DNA from: Sphaeramia orbicularis
Taxonomy: Eukaryota; Chordata; Actinopteri; Kurtiformes; Apogonidae
Assembly (NCBI RefSeq): GCF_902148855.1
Contig: NC_043965.1
Location: 26,854,023-26,918,022, forward strand
Length of the DNA stretch: 64,000 nucleotides
Reading direction: 5' to 3'
Under the pieces are notes generated by a model. It was not told the DNA's origin and made no database searches. It saw only the letters and a list, made by a program, of their open reading frames with translations. Positions 49,801-62,700 of the stretch are shown one piece after another (within the stretch, counting starts at the first letter, position 1; each line of letters begins with the position of its first letter). The position numbers were made by a program, and so were the translations under genes.

Positions 49801-52072
49801 GGTAAAGAAAGACGAGCTGATTGGGGGCAGCGTTGGGAGTGAAGAACGGAGAAATGAGAGGGCAAAGACGCCTCTGCTCCAGGATAGTCTTCAGAACACG
49901 ACCACACTCTTCCACATTGCACTGGATAAACACCTAAACACCAAACCAACACCAAAACACAATACAGCATAAATGAGAAGCTTTCATTCCTGTATGGAGC
50001 AGGAATGAGAGAGTGAACCTGCCCCCTTCATTAGTTCATGGTTATAACTTACTATATACACTGATGTCTTTGCTTTTGTCAACTGTTTTCTGCCAAATCT
50101 ATGCTGTAGCACTCTTTATCCTCCTTCCTCTGCTCAGCCCAAACTTTTCATCTGCTGTTATGTTTATTTTATTTTCAAGTTTAGGGTGTTCTCTTTACCT
50201 TGTCAAATGGCCTTTTAAATTCATTCCATTTTTCCCCATAGAGAACTGTTCACACATATTTTTATCACCTTCCACTACAAGGCACTTGCTCTTAGACACA
50301 CATTCCAAATAATCCCAAATGGCAACTTCTCCTGCTTCTTGCTATTTTGTTTGTTTTTGTTAATGATAATAACTCTGACTCACATCACGATGTGACTGTT
50401 TGTTCCTTCACCTTACAGAAGCAAGCACTGATTATGCAAGTTTCCTGAATTATACTTTTTTATATTTTTTACCCACAGTATTTTCCACTTCTTATTAAAA
50501 AAATATTTAATATAAATATATATTATACTGTATATCATGAAGTTAGCAGAGACCCAGGAAATAAAATCTCTGTCTAATACTGCTTCTGAGTTTAGTAATT
50601 CTTTCAGTAATACGTCCTCAAATTTTTTTTCAATGGCCAGAGAACTTGTGATTGGTGGCACCTGGGAGGACACAGGGTTAAGAATCTTTCCATAGTTCAG
50701 CAGGTTACGAACTAAACCGCGTGTTGTTATTTAAGCAACACAAAACAACACAGAGCTAAACACAAAACAACACAGAGCTAAACAGTGCCTTTTTTAAAAC
50801 ATGCGCACCTGTCCCAGTATCTCTACACATGAGGAGAGGTACTGGCGTGTTGGGGGATGCCGCAGGGTGTCTTCACACACAAAGGACACCACCTGGTAGA
50901 AGGCAGCTACACCAACATGCTGCACAGCTGGAGACTTCTGAGCTTTGTACATATTCACCAAAGCCCTGAACAGATAATTATAGTCTGTGCATTAGTCACA
51001 ACAGATATTTTAATTAAAAAAAACTATTATATTTTTTATATGTATTATATATTTTCTTTCAAGGAAACCTGTGTTTACTCACGTTATAAAGTTCTCAGTG
51101 TGAACAGCAGCCTGGGCCAGGTTCTGAGGTGGTGCAGCCATGGCATCGGTTTGGAGCTTCTTTATGTCCTTACGCAGTGATGTTATCTGAGTCTGGACTG
51201 CCTCCTGTCTCTGAACCCGTTCACACTAGACAATTTTCAAACACACATATAGATTAGATCACAGCAAAGAGTTTATAGTCCTAACCAGTGTGAGTGGTCT
51301 TACAGTGACAGTGATGTTTGCAGGTCCCTGGCATGGCTGACCCCCCTTCCCTTTACACTCCAGTGCCATGCTGATTTGCTCAGGTCGGTTCTTATACAGA
51401 AGAGGAAGGCTCTCCAGTAGCTCCTGCTCCATCGCCACCTGTTGGGCTTCACGTGCCACTGCAATCCTAACAGAAAAATGACCACGTGTTTTACAATTTG
51501 TAGTAGTACTGTGATTAAACACCATACTCTTAATCTTTCAGAAGATGTGGAGTAGAAGTATAAGGTAGCATAGAATAGAAATATTCCAGTGCCCAAATAA
51601 ACAGTGGTTGCATATTACAAATACATTTCATTGGTAGAAATTTGCAAATGTATCTTTGCGTATGTATAAAAATGTCAAATTTCTCTGTGTCTACAGGTAG
51701 ACCATGAGTCTATGACCATGTGAAAATGGTTACTTGATGACATGTTCGCGGTGTACCTGGCTTGGTCTTGCAGGATGCTGAGGTCCTGCCGCAACAGTTC
51801 AGCAGCAGCCTTAGAGTCAGTGAGACACGTGGTAGGGACTTCGGCCACTGGAGCTTTGTGCGGCTGCAGCTCTGGAGCTGGACGGGGAACTGGATGCTTC
51901 TGCAGATTAGACAGAATTCGCTCCTTTGCTGCACAGAGACAAAATGCAAAGTAAAACAGTTAAATAGTGACAAAGACAAGTGTTAATCTTAAAAATAGTC
52001 TCAATTCATTTACAACTAAAGCTATCCCTCATTAAAACCAAAACTAGACCTACACATTTAATAATAATAATG

Positions 52073-52135
<63 letters not shown>

Positions 52136-55100
52136 GATTGGATTTCATATAGCGCTTTTCTAGACACCCAAAGCGCTTTACATTATTGATCCATTTGTCT
52201 TTGCATGCAGCTTGTGTTAATCACTGACTGGGAAAATGTCATTTTAATTTCCTCTTCTTTCATTCCATCACTACAGAAAGCAACCACTAGGTAACTTTTT
52301 AGATAAAAAGTATCAGATTTTATTCTCTACCATTACTGAAGCTTGTGTAGTCAGTAAAGCTGTGGTTTTGGGCTTGGAGAAACATTGGCTCACTCTGCAC
52401 TTTTTCCCACAGAGACAAAACCTCTCTCTCATCATACTGCAGACGCTCTTGGTCAACATACTCCAGCCACAGCTCCTGCAACAAAACACAACAACACACA
52501 TTTAGGTACATTAGCACAACACAATATTGCATGGTTTGACAAACATGCAAATAAAGCTCAGTTTTATTAATTTATTAGTAGTTTTATTTTTTACAATAAC
52601 AATTGTGAAAAACACTCGCCTGCTGCCGCTGCATGACTTGTGCCAGTCTGTGAGGTTCATACTCAGGGGGAAGAGAGGGCAGGTACACCTCCTGTTTCTG
52701 CAATGTCTCATCATCCAGCCACACAGCAAATACACCAAACAACCTGTAGGCATCCAGTCAGTAGGAATCTCAGTGCTTGTAAACATACCTGTGGCTGCTA
52801 CTGAGGGCTAAATAATAATTCAAGGAGTTTTAAGTGGCATCATTGTCCTACCTGACCAGCTCAGTGTGAAGCTGAGGAGAGGTGAGGTAAGGGGCCCGAG
52901 GATTGTCAGGGCTTTCTTCGCCCTGGCTGTCTGGTGTGTGTGGCGGAGGAACCCTAAGGGCTTGGCTGGCAGCATGGTGGAAATCAGACACTTCTTGTAG
53001 CCTGTGCCTAAGGTCTTTGAGTAAAGCAGCCTGAGAAGAAGTCTGGAAGAACCTTCGACCGATACATCCGGCTGCAGCCAACCTGTAGTTTATGAGATAT
53101 AGACAAATGTACTCTGACAAACCATAGACTCTAACTCTAGTGTGGAAATGGTGATGTGTGTGCATCTTACCCATATTCAGGCCCAGGCTGTCTGAGGTAG
53201 AGCTGCAGGAACTTCTGCCAGACCAAGGGAAGTAGAGGATGATCAGGAGGCGTGGCTAAGGCCTGGCAAGCCCAGCGGTAGACCTGCAGCCGCTGCAGAG
53301 AGGGTGCCACTGGCAACTTAAGCCTCTGCTGTGCCTTCTGGATCAGAAACAGACACAAAGTCTTAGATGTGAATGTTGAACTACACTACATTACTGTACA
53401 TTCTAAAGGACCAATTCCTTCCACCCCATAGACCAACCCCTAGTTTTAGAGTACCCTTAACTGGTTAACTGTTCCTCCAGAATGGAACTATAAGTGGTAG
53501 GGGTTGAAATATTTAACCAGGAAATGGGACACCACTCACTCACCCCAAAAGAAACAGGAAACCTTACATGGGAGAGTGTAAATCAAAGGTGACAGGCCAA
53601 GTAGGGGAATTAGGAGTGGATTTGAACACTGCCAACTCCTCCTTGGAAGTTGAGTCAGGTTTAATCAATGTATTGAACGCTTGCTAAAATAAGATCAGTC
53701 CAGAGATCTTTAGCTTCATAAATATATAACTATTTTTCTATGTTTGTTTGTATACCTTTAAGGCTTGTTCTGGGGAGATGTTGGGCTCTGCTAGAAGCTC
53801 GTGTTCAACACATCGTCTGAGCTGAGAATCTTCTTCAAACATCCCCTCCATATTCAGCACCAGCCAGGCAAACCACACCTACAAACACACAACACCGGAG
53901 CTGTCAGGATTTAAAAACCTTTACAACTATGTCCAGCATGCTCTTTCATGTACAAATGATGCTTTGTTGTTTCTTACCTCTGCACTTAGTGATTGGCCTT
54001 CTATGAAGGAAGGCGTGGCATTTCCAGCAATCCAGCCAACTATAGAGGAGAGCAGACTTCGATCTCCATGGTAACCTAGGGCATTCTGCAAGATAATGTA
54101 AAATTGCATAGTTATTGTTGGTGCTACTATGCTTGCTGTGTTTTAATCAGTATTACAACCTGTGTGTGCTTCCATAATAAACTGCTGAGCCAAAGTTTGT
54201 CTTGCTGATTTATGCTTTGGGAATACTATCAGTAGAGTACCTCAGTGAACCCCTTCAGTTTACAGTGGTAAATTTAGCATCTGCATCTGCAAGACCTGCG
54301 AGAGCCCCTAAATTATGCAAACTTTTAACGCTGCGTTCTCACAGCAGGTCTCAAGGTAAATACCTTATGCTGTTGGTACAGTAGTTTTTGCACACATTCC
54401 TCCTGGTGGTGTGTGAATGCAGCACAACAGATCTGATCCATGAGGAAGAGGACTGTTTTGTCACGATACCACAAATTCTGCTGGGTTAGGATTCCGACCC
54501 AAAACTCCAGAACTGCTGCAGAGCCAACCCGACCGGGCTGTGAGCTCTCGACTACATGGCTCTGAAAGAGAAACACATACATATAAAATTATCTTTTAGA
54601 ATGGACAGTTTCGCCTTTTACGATTCTGTAGATAGACTGTCAGCATTTCACACTATAAACAGAAAGTCTAAAAACTTATTTTAATTTATTTGACTGAGAC
54701 AATATATGTGGGTATTGTTTCATTTAAATACAGTTCTCACACATATTTGCAGCTGATTAACAGAACTCACCCCTGGTTAAATTACAGTTGTTAAATAATG
54801 AAAGCTCACTAAGACGAACCTGAATGACACTATTTAATAGTCGCACATTGTCTCCATATGTTGTTCCTGTGAGTAGTGGTGCCACCCGGTGAGTGACCTG
54901 CTGTGTGACACCCTGAGGACAAACACTGTCAGACTGCAAGAAGACCTGGATACAGCTTACAAATCTGTTATGAATAAGGTAGGAACACAAGAGAAGCAAT
55001 TTGTATTAGTAACAAGAAATATGTACAGAATAGAGATTATTTCCTGGTCTTTAATATGTGAAAATCTTGCTTACTGAGAGTTGTTGAGCAGGTAGAAGCT

Positions 55101-58100
55101 GAGAGGGTAAGTAGGGGGTAAGATGTTGTCCAATAGATGCACAGCAGCTCTCAGGTGACGAGACTGAATCAGACTTTTGAGCAAACCGACTCCATCAGTG
55201 CAAAAGTTTTCCAAACTACAGAGGAATACACAGATCAGCTTAGGACCGCTTACATTGCAAGTTTTAGGGTCAAATCAGCCAGAAGTGTGTGTCAGTACAA
55301 ACCAATGTCCCACTGTCGTCATGGCAATGGACAGGTAGCATCCAATCGGGATGCCTGATTTCACAGCCCTGAGGACAGAGTGCATGCTTGGAGTGTGTGT
55401 AAGCTCTGGCGGTGGGTTGGATGTCAAAGCAGGGACCGACCAAGCTCCTTTAGGGATCCGAGCATTGCCATGGAGCTTCAACCTTAGCAACAGTTGCCAT
55501 GCCCACTGACTGAAGGATGCTTCAGGGGACACACCCAAACGAAGGACGCTGGCAAGGTAAGATACCTGAAGATGGAAGCAAGACAATAAAAATGAATGTT
55601 GATACAGGCACAGGGTTCAAACTGGTTGTCTGAGGTGAACCTGTGGATGTGACACCTGTTTGATCCCTTCGGATATAAGGCCAGTGTATGTTTTGTCAGT
55701 AAGGTACTTTTGATAGGCTTCAGCCACCAGCAGAGCCACTTCCCTGTGGAGAGATGATGACAAGGCCAACGATCCATCCTGTGACACAAAAAAGCCTCAG
55801 TCACAAACCAAAGACTGAAAATGGCAAAAGGAAGTGAAATACATCAATGCCATTTTAGCCACTGTAATAAAAAAAAAAAAAAAACAGAAATCCAAATAAT
55901 AGCATCTTTAAATAATGTCAGCAGTATCACTGCCATTATTTTTCCACCAACCCATTATTCTGAGAAAGGCTCTCATTATTTTGAGCAACAAATTCAATAT
56001 TTTAATGATACCAAATTTTCATTTTGAGAAAGTTTCTCATTGTTTTAAGACATTAATTTATTTTGAGGTTTGATCTTTATCTCTATTTTGCCTTACAGGA
56101 TCCTTTTTGGCAAAATGGGGCCTGTTTAACATTCTGTTGACTTTTTTAGATAACAACTACTTTTCAAGAAAAGTAAAAGGAATAAAGAAAAGAAAAGGTT
56201 AAATCGAGGGTGTCATCACCTGTGTTGGAAGCAAGGGGTGGAAACCAATCAACTATCTTCTTATGTTAGCAGGGAGAGATGTGTGGGCATGACAGTTACC
56301 GACATGGTCTTTGACTACACACTGTTTTTCTTATGTTTATCTTTTTGGGAAAAGGAAAGTGAAACAGTGTTTGTATTTTGAGTTTAAGTCACAAAGCAGA
56401 ACCCCATAAAGATGGCAAAATTAAAAAAGATCAAATCTGGAATAAGAGTAGCCATGACAACGTGTTCACAAAGCATTAACAACAGCTGTCTTAGAAACAT
56501 TATTTGCATAAATGCAGACATGGCTCTACCTGTGTGTAACCCCAGTTCAGACCCTCCAGTATAACACAGGCTAAGCGGTTTTCCACAGCAGACAGAGGGT
56601 GCTGGAGCAGCCAGGCACCGATGACACAGATTTCCTCTGGCCGAGGCTGCCACAGGCTCAGAGGCAGCTCTTTACATAAGTACAATGCCACCTTATGCAC
56701 AAAAAGATACAGACAAAAAAGAAAAATGTATGAGTTTTACAAACTTTGAAATGACTGTAAACAATAGCCTATGCATATTACTGTAACAATATAGAAAGTT
56801 GGTACTAACCATGCCCACAGTTTGTATGGTCTCTCTTAGTCTCTCCAGAAGTACAGAAATGATGTAGGGATGTGCTGTTGCTATGGCGGCGAGCAACTCC
56901 CGACCCACTTTAGAGTAAGTTTCTCTTGTTGACATGCTCACATAAGACACCTAAGAGAAAATTAGTATAGTAGTCTACATTAGGACATTGACTCATGCAT
57001 GAATATGCGTCTCAGGTGTATTATGTTCACAAAGTAGCTCTTTTGGGTATACTTTTTGTCATAATACCACAAACTTTTTTCACATCAAAAGTGACATTAA
57101 ATTTTACTTTATTGGATTACATCTATGCTTCATTCAGCCTCTGCATCTCATACCTGATAAATCAGCAGAGTTATGGTTGTGATGAAGGCAGGGTCTGAAT
57201 GTTGAGTGGGCGTAGCCATGTGTGCTAGTGCAGTGAGGAGGGAGATGCCGTCTGAGCTGTTAACCTCACACAACCACTGCTCGAACCTCTCCTGGTGTTC
57301 TGGGTCTGCATTAGAGACAACCATAAATTATTAAGGTGACAACAGTCAATATCAAACTCTGATTATTATTTATAGAAAATTTTAGAGAAGCAGTCAAAGG
57401 GCATAGAGATGACACTACAACATGTAATAAAACACAGTGATGCAACTGTAGGTCAGCTCTAAGAATTAGGGCAAAACATGTTCTGATGGATTTTTAATGG
57501 TTTAAGAATGTATACCTCTGAGAGCCTGAATGCAGAAGTGTGTCTCATTTGTAGTGCCAAGCGCTTCTAGTCCTGCTGTTTCTGCACACTGCATGACATA
57601 CAGAACCTTCCACAGCATTGAACTGGACAGAGTTCCATATGGCATCTCAGACATAAACAACCAAATGCCCAGTCTGTGAAAGAAGACCACAGTCAACAAT
57701 AAAGCAAATATTTTAAGTTTGGTTAATATAATTTTAAGCAAACTTTGGGACATCAGCTCACCTCTTGTTTCTGAGCACATGCAAAACAGCTCTGAGAAAA
57801 ACATGATCATATTCTAGCTGCAGTTTTTCCAAAGATAGGGAGTGCACATGAGAGCTGGATCCCCCTTCACCACTTACACTCACAAACTGGGCCCAGTGAT
57901 CACTCACATAACACACTGTCATTCTGAAAGAAAGAAGGCAAAACAAATCATCAAAGGTCTTTTCTGACATAGATTTTCTCAAGAGGCAGATAGTTTTTAT
58001 CGACATTATTGGCGTTTTTATTTCTGTCATTGGCATACTGACCTTATGATGTGACCAATCCTTTTGACTAACTGTCTGTATCGTGCCCTGTTATAGGTTT

Positions 58101-61100
58101 GTAAGCCAAGTGCTAGTATTTCAATGAGTGAGGAAGCAAAAGCAAACACCCGCATCATCTTCTGACTGGAACAGGCCTGTGGCTCATACACACCTGAAAA
58201 GAGAGCATGGTGTTTTGATTGTGGTTTATACTGTATAACTAACGACTGAACCTGACCATTAGGAGGACAGACAGATGGACTAACCCTGCCTGCTCATGCC
58301 CAACATGTGGGAATAGAGCTGCTGGAAAGGGAACTGGGTTAGCAGGGAGATCAGGTCCTCTTCACACAGCAGTAACCAGCTGCTCTCAGGGTCCTCATCC
58401 TAAAAAACGGAGGTGAAATGGAGTTCAGGTTTTGTTTGAGTGTAATTCATTCATTTAAGTAAGAGCTATTTACAACTATGGCATGGATGAATGGATTAAC
58501 AGTGTTGCATTAATTTAGCATTTTATAAAAGCATTAATAATTTCCAGGATTTTGAAAGATTAGAATATTACATTATATAAATCACATCTACATTTCCACA
58601 ATAGTCTGAAACAGGTTTCGTACACAATTCAGCTAAATGGGTTAACCTGCAAAACAAATGAGATTAGACTGCATTTACAAGGATGGTAATATGTACTAAA
58701 ATGAACAAAGTTGTTCCATGACGTTGTGCTGTTTTAATTTTATCTTTACTGTAAGATGAATATGTGCCTGATATTTTTGTACACTGGACTGGAGTTTTAA
58801 GTAATTATTTGGTTTAAATTGTGATGTGTACCTTTCTTTCCTTAAAATACAATCATTTTAAATACACACCTCTTCTCCGCCTTCATCCACTAGTGTCCAG
58901 TTTCCGGACTCAGGTCCAGAGGCTGCTGAGCTCTGGCTCTCACATGGCTTCATATGGCCAAGAAACTCTGCACGGTGTCTAGATTAGGACAAATTGGCCG
59001 CTAGTTAGAGACATGATGTTTGACCCTAAAAGGATGACCTAGATCCACACAGTAAACCAAAGACATACAATTGGTGTGTACAACTCAGTGTGCATTAAAG
59101 AATAATGGTTAAAAGCCTCAATTATTTACCTTGCAGGGGACATTAAGACGGCCAAGGCTTGCATGAAGTGCTGTACTCCACAGGTGTTCCCCCACACTTG
59201 AATCTGTAGAGTGGCGTAAGAGAAAACCTCAGGTCATCTATTTGTACCATTAAATGATAAAAATAAACTAGATTATGTCAAACTAACCTGAAGGAAGGGA
59301 GCAGCCCACTTTCCCACCCCAGCAGGACAGCACAGCAGATGGCACAGCAGGTAAAGATGCTCTCCTGACCCCCCAATATGCAGCAGGACTGCCACCTACA
59401 GGACACCCAGAGTTATGTGAGCAGACAGTCATGAAAAACACTTTAACCTGTGAAACATAGATTAAGTAAAGTGGTATGTTTAGTGTGGATACCAGTCTTT
59501 CTAGCCAGTGATGGATGTCTGCCTGGAACTGTGCATCATCCAGAACTCTACGGATGAAGCTAAACAGGACACTAATGGCTTCTTTCAGAGGTCTGAGAGA
59601 ACAAGGCTGGGACTGAGTGCCAGTACAATCTGACAAGATGAACAAAAAACAAAAATACATAAAGAAATAGAAAAATATATGTATGTACTAGTTTACATGG
59701 GAGGCAACAGCAGAACAGAATAATTTAGTTGCTAACCTTTTAAAAGGCAATATAGGTATGATTCCACCTGGAGGCGGGACAGCAAAGCAGTATAAGCATG
59801 AAGAGCCACCTTTTGATGAAGCAGCTCACTGCGAGCTTCAAATAATCTCCTCAGCTCAGCAAGTACACTCTGACTAAAGTCAGCTTGCTGAAAGCGATGG
59901 TACCCGCACACCTTAGACTGATCAGCACACAGTCCCTGTAGGAATTAAATTACATTAAAAGTGTCACAACAGCAGTGGCTCATTATTGTCTTTTCAATAA
60001 TATATTTCTGTTTACAAAACACACCTGAAGTGTAAGTTGTTCATCTCTGAAACTCCACAGACGGTTCTGTGTGCTCTTGCAGTCAGAGGACTGTGTATGG
60101 AGCTGTGTGTGTGACTGAGTCAGCTGTCTTCGGCAACGCCAATAGTTCTGTAGAAGTTCAGTCAATTCATGGTGTTCCTGTCTGGCTAAAGCACAGAATT
60201 GGGCTGCACACACTTCAACACCCTCTAGCCATGTTCGTAGCCCTCCTCCTGGCTCCCAGACACTCAGCTGCTCTAGTGAGAATGGCTGCAGAGGAAAAAC
60301 ACAAGTAAGACCTTGATTGGTACAGCAAGTTTCTAAAAATTCATTTATTTTGATTCAGGTCAATCGTCATCTCTTTATACTGATTGACCTATGTTGGATT
60401 AACAGATTTTGGACATATTGCACAGACCTATTCAAATTCTAATGTTAGAAATTACCTGAATCTCTGGAGCAGTTTTAGGTAATTCTGGGTAGAGTTTGCT
60501 TCTAGAGAGCTCTGCAACGGATTCCAGAGGCTGCAAACTTGGGGGGGAGGACTCCTGCTCAGCGAGTGCTAACACCGCAGGTTCCCTTCCACAGGTTTTG
60601 ACAGGTTCCCCACTGAGTGGCATCACAGGGCCTTCCTCCAGCGCAGGGAGAGATGGGTACAAAGCAGGGGCACTTGGAGCTGTAAGGTTTTGAAACCGAG
60701 ATGAAGCACATGGTTGGTTCCATGTCTCCTCATTTCTTCCTACTTCAGCTGTCTTTGGCACAACTTTAAGCTCAGCCCCTTGAGCTTCAATGCTCCCATC
60801 CTCCTCATCCTCTTTTTTTGACTCTGTAACTTGCAACGTCTCTGTTGACAAATTCAGAGATGATTGTAAAGTCTTAGACAATACTGATGTGGATGAAGTC
60901 TGGGAGGTCAGCTGCTTGTCAGGAGGAGGGTCTGATGGCTTTGCTGTTGTATCCACAGGGTGTGCAGGCTGCTGCTGCTGCTCATTGTCCTCTTGATATG
61001 GCAGGCTGAGAGGAATATCAGTGAAGCCAGAAGTGGTGGCCTCATCACAGGCTGCTATGGGAGCTGTGGCTCGTTTTTCTTCTTCTGCCTGCTTCTGCTT

Positions 61101-62094
61101 CCTCACCAGCTGAAAGCAAAGATAGCAATCAGATATAATATTAATTTATCTTGTTTAACAATTCATTCTGAGCCCTAGGTGTGGCTTAATTTATGCATGT
61201 TGTGATAAACATATAAATAGAACATACATTGTGATGTCTCACAGGAGTGGCAAAACACCTATATCTAGCAGATCAAGGAAATTTTTCATTTGATTTTTCA
61301 AGTATTATTTATTATGTTTAACCCTTTATTGGGCAAGAAACTACCTTTGGTCATTTCCGCATAAATTACAAGACAGTGACCGCAACAGTTCCAGTGAAGA
61401 CAGTGAGTCAACAGTCTCAGGTCAGATGTGGTCTACAGGGTCTGTAAGGTCCACCTCTGCATGAACAGTGAGTGTAACTGCTTTATTAAGTACCATGAAG
61501 TAATGGTACTAATGTAAGGAATGATGTTCAAAGGGATAATGAGTATGTTGACAGGTGCCTGGATCAGCACTTATGTTGGTCTAATGTTCTAAAACAGATG
61601 TTCTAAAATATATGTTCCTTTCACATAACATGTTTTCTTGTATTTTTTATATATCCTTCTTGGATTTTTTTGTGACACTTATGGGTAAGGACCCAAATAT
61701 GGTAACTTCATTGACCTTGATTTTCTACATAACAAGAAAAAATTGAGAAAAAAATTCACATAAGTAATAAAGCCTTATTAGGTCCTCCACTAACACACTA
61801 AGGTTGAAATTTCGAATTTCAGAATATTTCTATGAGTGTCCAATAAAGAGTTAAGTATAATGTTTTATCCAAGTTTTTGATCAGACTTTGAACAGTCCGT
61901 AATCATTATTAGTGCGTTTGTAAGTGCCGCAGAAATTTCTCCTAAAGCAAATCTTGTTGCAGTAGGCCCTTTCCATCTGTGAGAAAAAATGAATAAATAG
62001 AAAAACACGACAGTATTCGCTAAAAACTCTTTTTGATCACCTGAGTCTTTCCGCTGGTCTTTGTCTTCGTCCTCTTTGGTCTTACAGCCTCCAT
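40893..62094 (-). CDS. epg5: Ectopic P-granules protein 5 homolog (autophagosome-lysosome tether)
   Basis: Large Rab7 effector that binds Atg8/LC3 and SNAREs to fuse autophagosomes with late endosomes/lysosomes. 45 coding exons give about 2,584 aa (human 2,579). Transcript order: 62041-62094, 60456-61109, 60025-60285, 59737-59935, 59493-59629, 59288-59395, 59130-59203, 58870-58978, 58285-58399, 58043-58193, 57762-57923, 57516-57673, 57154-57305, 56810-56950, 56530-56691, 55656-55778, 55303-55565, 55075-55215, 54820-54964, 54364-54561, 53978-54085, 53756-53878, 53171-53337, 52852-53082, 52620-52743, 52331-52475, 51757-51928, 51304-51466, 51083-51225, 50809-50965, 49739-49933, 49443-49656, 48757-48944, 48368-48575, 48175-48250, 47654-47757, 47381-47556, 45974-46198, 45682-45891, 44084-44228, 43752-43994, 43327-43540, 42022-42240, 41163-41277, 40893-41075. 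All phases agree. The N-terminus is basic ([13 protein letters not shown]), then a low-complexity exon 2 with LYPSLP/LYPELP motifs. LC3-interacting WTLV (523-526) and WLLL (540-543) are present. Conserved blocks include [58 protein letters not shown] and the C-terminal YPGHCLKDG. Exon 25 uses a GC donor. It looks intact. Confidence 0.97.
41346..41568 (+). repeat. Interspersed terminal-repeat element, copy C (epg5 intron 43)
   Basis: Starts ATTACCTCCGCCAAGTGTAA, contains AAGATAACTCAAAAAGTTAC and a G run, and ends GGTGGAGGTCTATGCTCTCC then GAGTGCTTCTCTAG. Length and order match copy A, so these two are one short subfamily. Confidence 0.75.
42685..43067 (-). repeat. Interspersed terminal-repeat element, copy D, rearranged palindromic form (epg5 intron 42)
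   Basis: Read on the plus strand it opens with the inverted right end (AGCACTCGGAGAGCGCAGAC then CTCCGCCAAG) and closes with the inverted left end (CATAACCTCCTTGGCGGAGG). Between them an additional left arm (about 42760-42865) lies in the opposite orientation. It is flanked by two copies of a CCCCCCCCGTGGGCCCCCCC-type block. The left arm and its inverted twin pair over about 100 bases, giving a long hairpin. Confidence 0.7.
44769..44830 (+). repeat. Degraded left-end fragment of the same element family (epg5 intron 39)
   Basis: ACTTCCACCAAGGAGACTAT then GTTTTCGTTAGTGTTCATTTGTC resembles the left end of copies A, C and D with several changes; no right end was found. Probably an old truncated copy. 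Confidence 0.4.
46478..46937 (+). mobile_element. Mariner-like MITE (epg5 intron 37)
   Basis: The left end TATGTGGCAAAAGTATGTGA and right end TTTTTGCCACATA form an inverted repeat (TATGTGGCAAAA). TA at both outer edges would fit a TA target duplication. About 460 bases with no transposase frame. Tc1/mariner affiliation is inferred from the TA ends. Confidence 0.55.
50554..50661 (-). other. Candidate in-frame cassette exon of epg5
   Basis: Within intron 30, on the gene's strand, CCTCCCAG precedes 36 open codons ([20 protein letters not shown] and onward to DFISW) that end at a GTCTCT donor. Both edges are phase 0, matching the flanking exon junction, so inclusion would add 36 aa without shifting frame. 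The human protein has nothing here. The donor is weak, so a chance frame or repeat fragment is possible. Confidence 0.25.
52062..52190 (-). repeat. Retroposon 3' tail with (ATT)n (epg5 intron 26)
   Basis: On the minus strand, TGTAAAGCGCTTTGGGTGTC, TAGAAAAGCGCTATATGAAA and TCCAATCC lead into about 23 ATT units. This AAAGCGCTATATAAA-type tail ending in ATT repeats is widespread at the 3' ends of fish non-LTR retroposons (LINE/SINE). Only the tail remains. Confidence 0.65.
52614..52619 (-). other. Non-canonical GC splice donor of epg5 exon 25
   Basis: On the minus strand exon 25 ends CGGCAGCAG and the intron begins GCGAGT instead of GT. The rest of the donor matches the consensus strongly, as usual for GC-AG introns. 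Protein homology (QVMQRQQ joined to ELWLEYV) fixes the junction. Confidence 0.7.
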
Positions 62095-62700
62095 ATTTAG
62101 TGTCTGCTGACTACAGCCTTTCCACCCCTTCTACAATATTAACATAATGGCGACTGTCATAGAAATGACGCTGAACAACTGGAGAAATGAGCAGCTTTTG
62201 TAGGTAAGTATACCAACAAACATTAGCCGTAGAAGCTAGCGCAGCTCTTCATGAGATAAGCGGCGGTTCTGTGTTGACAAGATAAAAACAGTCATTGGAT
62301 GTAAACAAAACAGTCCTATGTGGTCCTGCAGAGGAAGTCGCTGGCGGAAGACGACAGGACAACGACTGGCACATCCACTACATGGCGGACACTTAAGGTC
62401 CAGAAAACAGATTTTGGAAAACGAAACCAGTCTGTTGATGAAACTCAGCTTAGACGAAAACAAGCTTAGCAGAGCTAGGCTAACGCTTAGCCATTAGCAA
62501 ACAGCGTTGTTTCTGCTTTGTAATATATTCACCAGCTGCTATTAACTTCTCATATAATGGCTGGTATTGTCAAAATAACACTCCATCGTATCCAGGCTGG
62601 TGACACGAGGCGGTAGCCCCCCGTCCACTAGTCAGCTGTCATTTGTTTTGTTTGCTTCAGGAACTCGACTGTCACAATCTGTGATCACGTGACTACTCCA
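62095..62700 (-). promoter_or_regulatory. epg5 upstream region with CLEAR-like E-box
   Basis: Holds the epg5 5' leader and promoter; no TATA box seen. ATCACGTGAC at 62684-62693 matches 9 of 10 positions of the CLEAR element GTCACGTGAC, bound by TFEB/TFE3 at lysosome and autophagy genes. A small cluster of GCTAGC/GCTTAGC/GCTAAC motifs lies at about 62224-62500. Regulatory roles are inferred. Confidence 0.4.

Noticed and set aside
52062-52190. Candidate tRNA-derived gene or snRNA from the GCGC hairpin next to the ATT repeat
   Set aside because: No A/B box or cloverleaf; the motif matches the common retroposon 3' tail.
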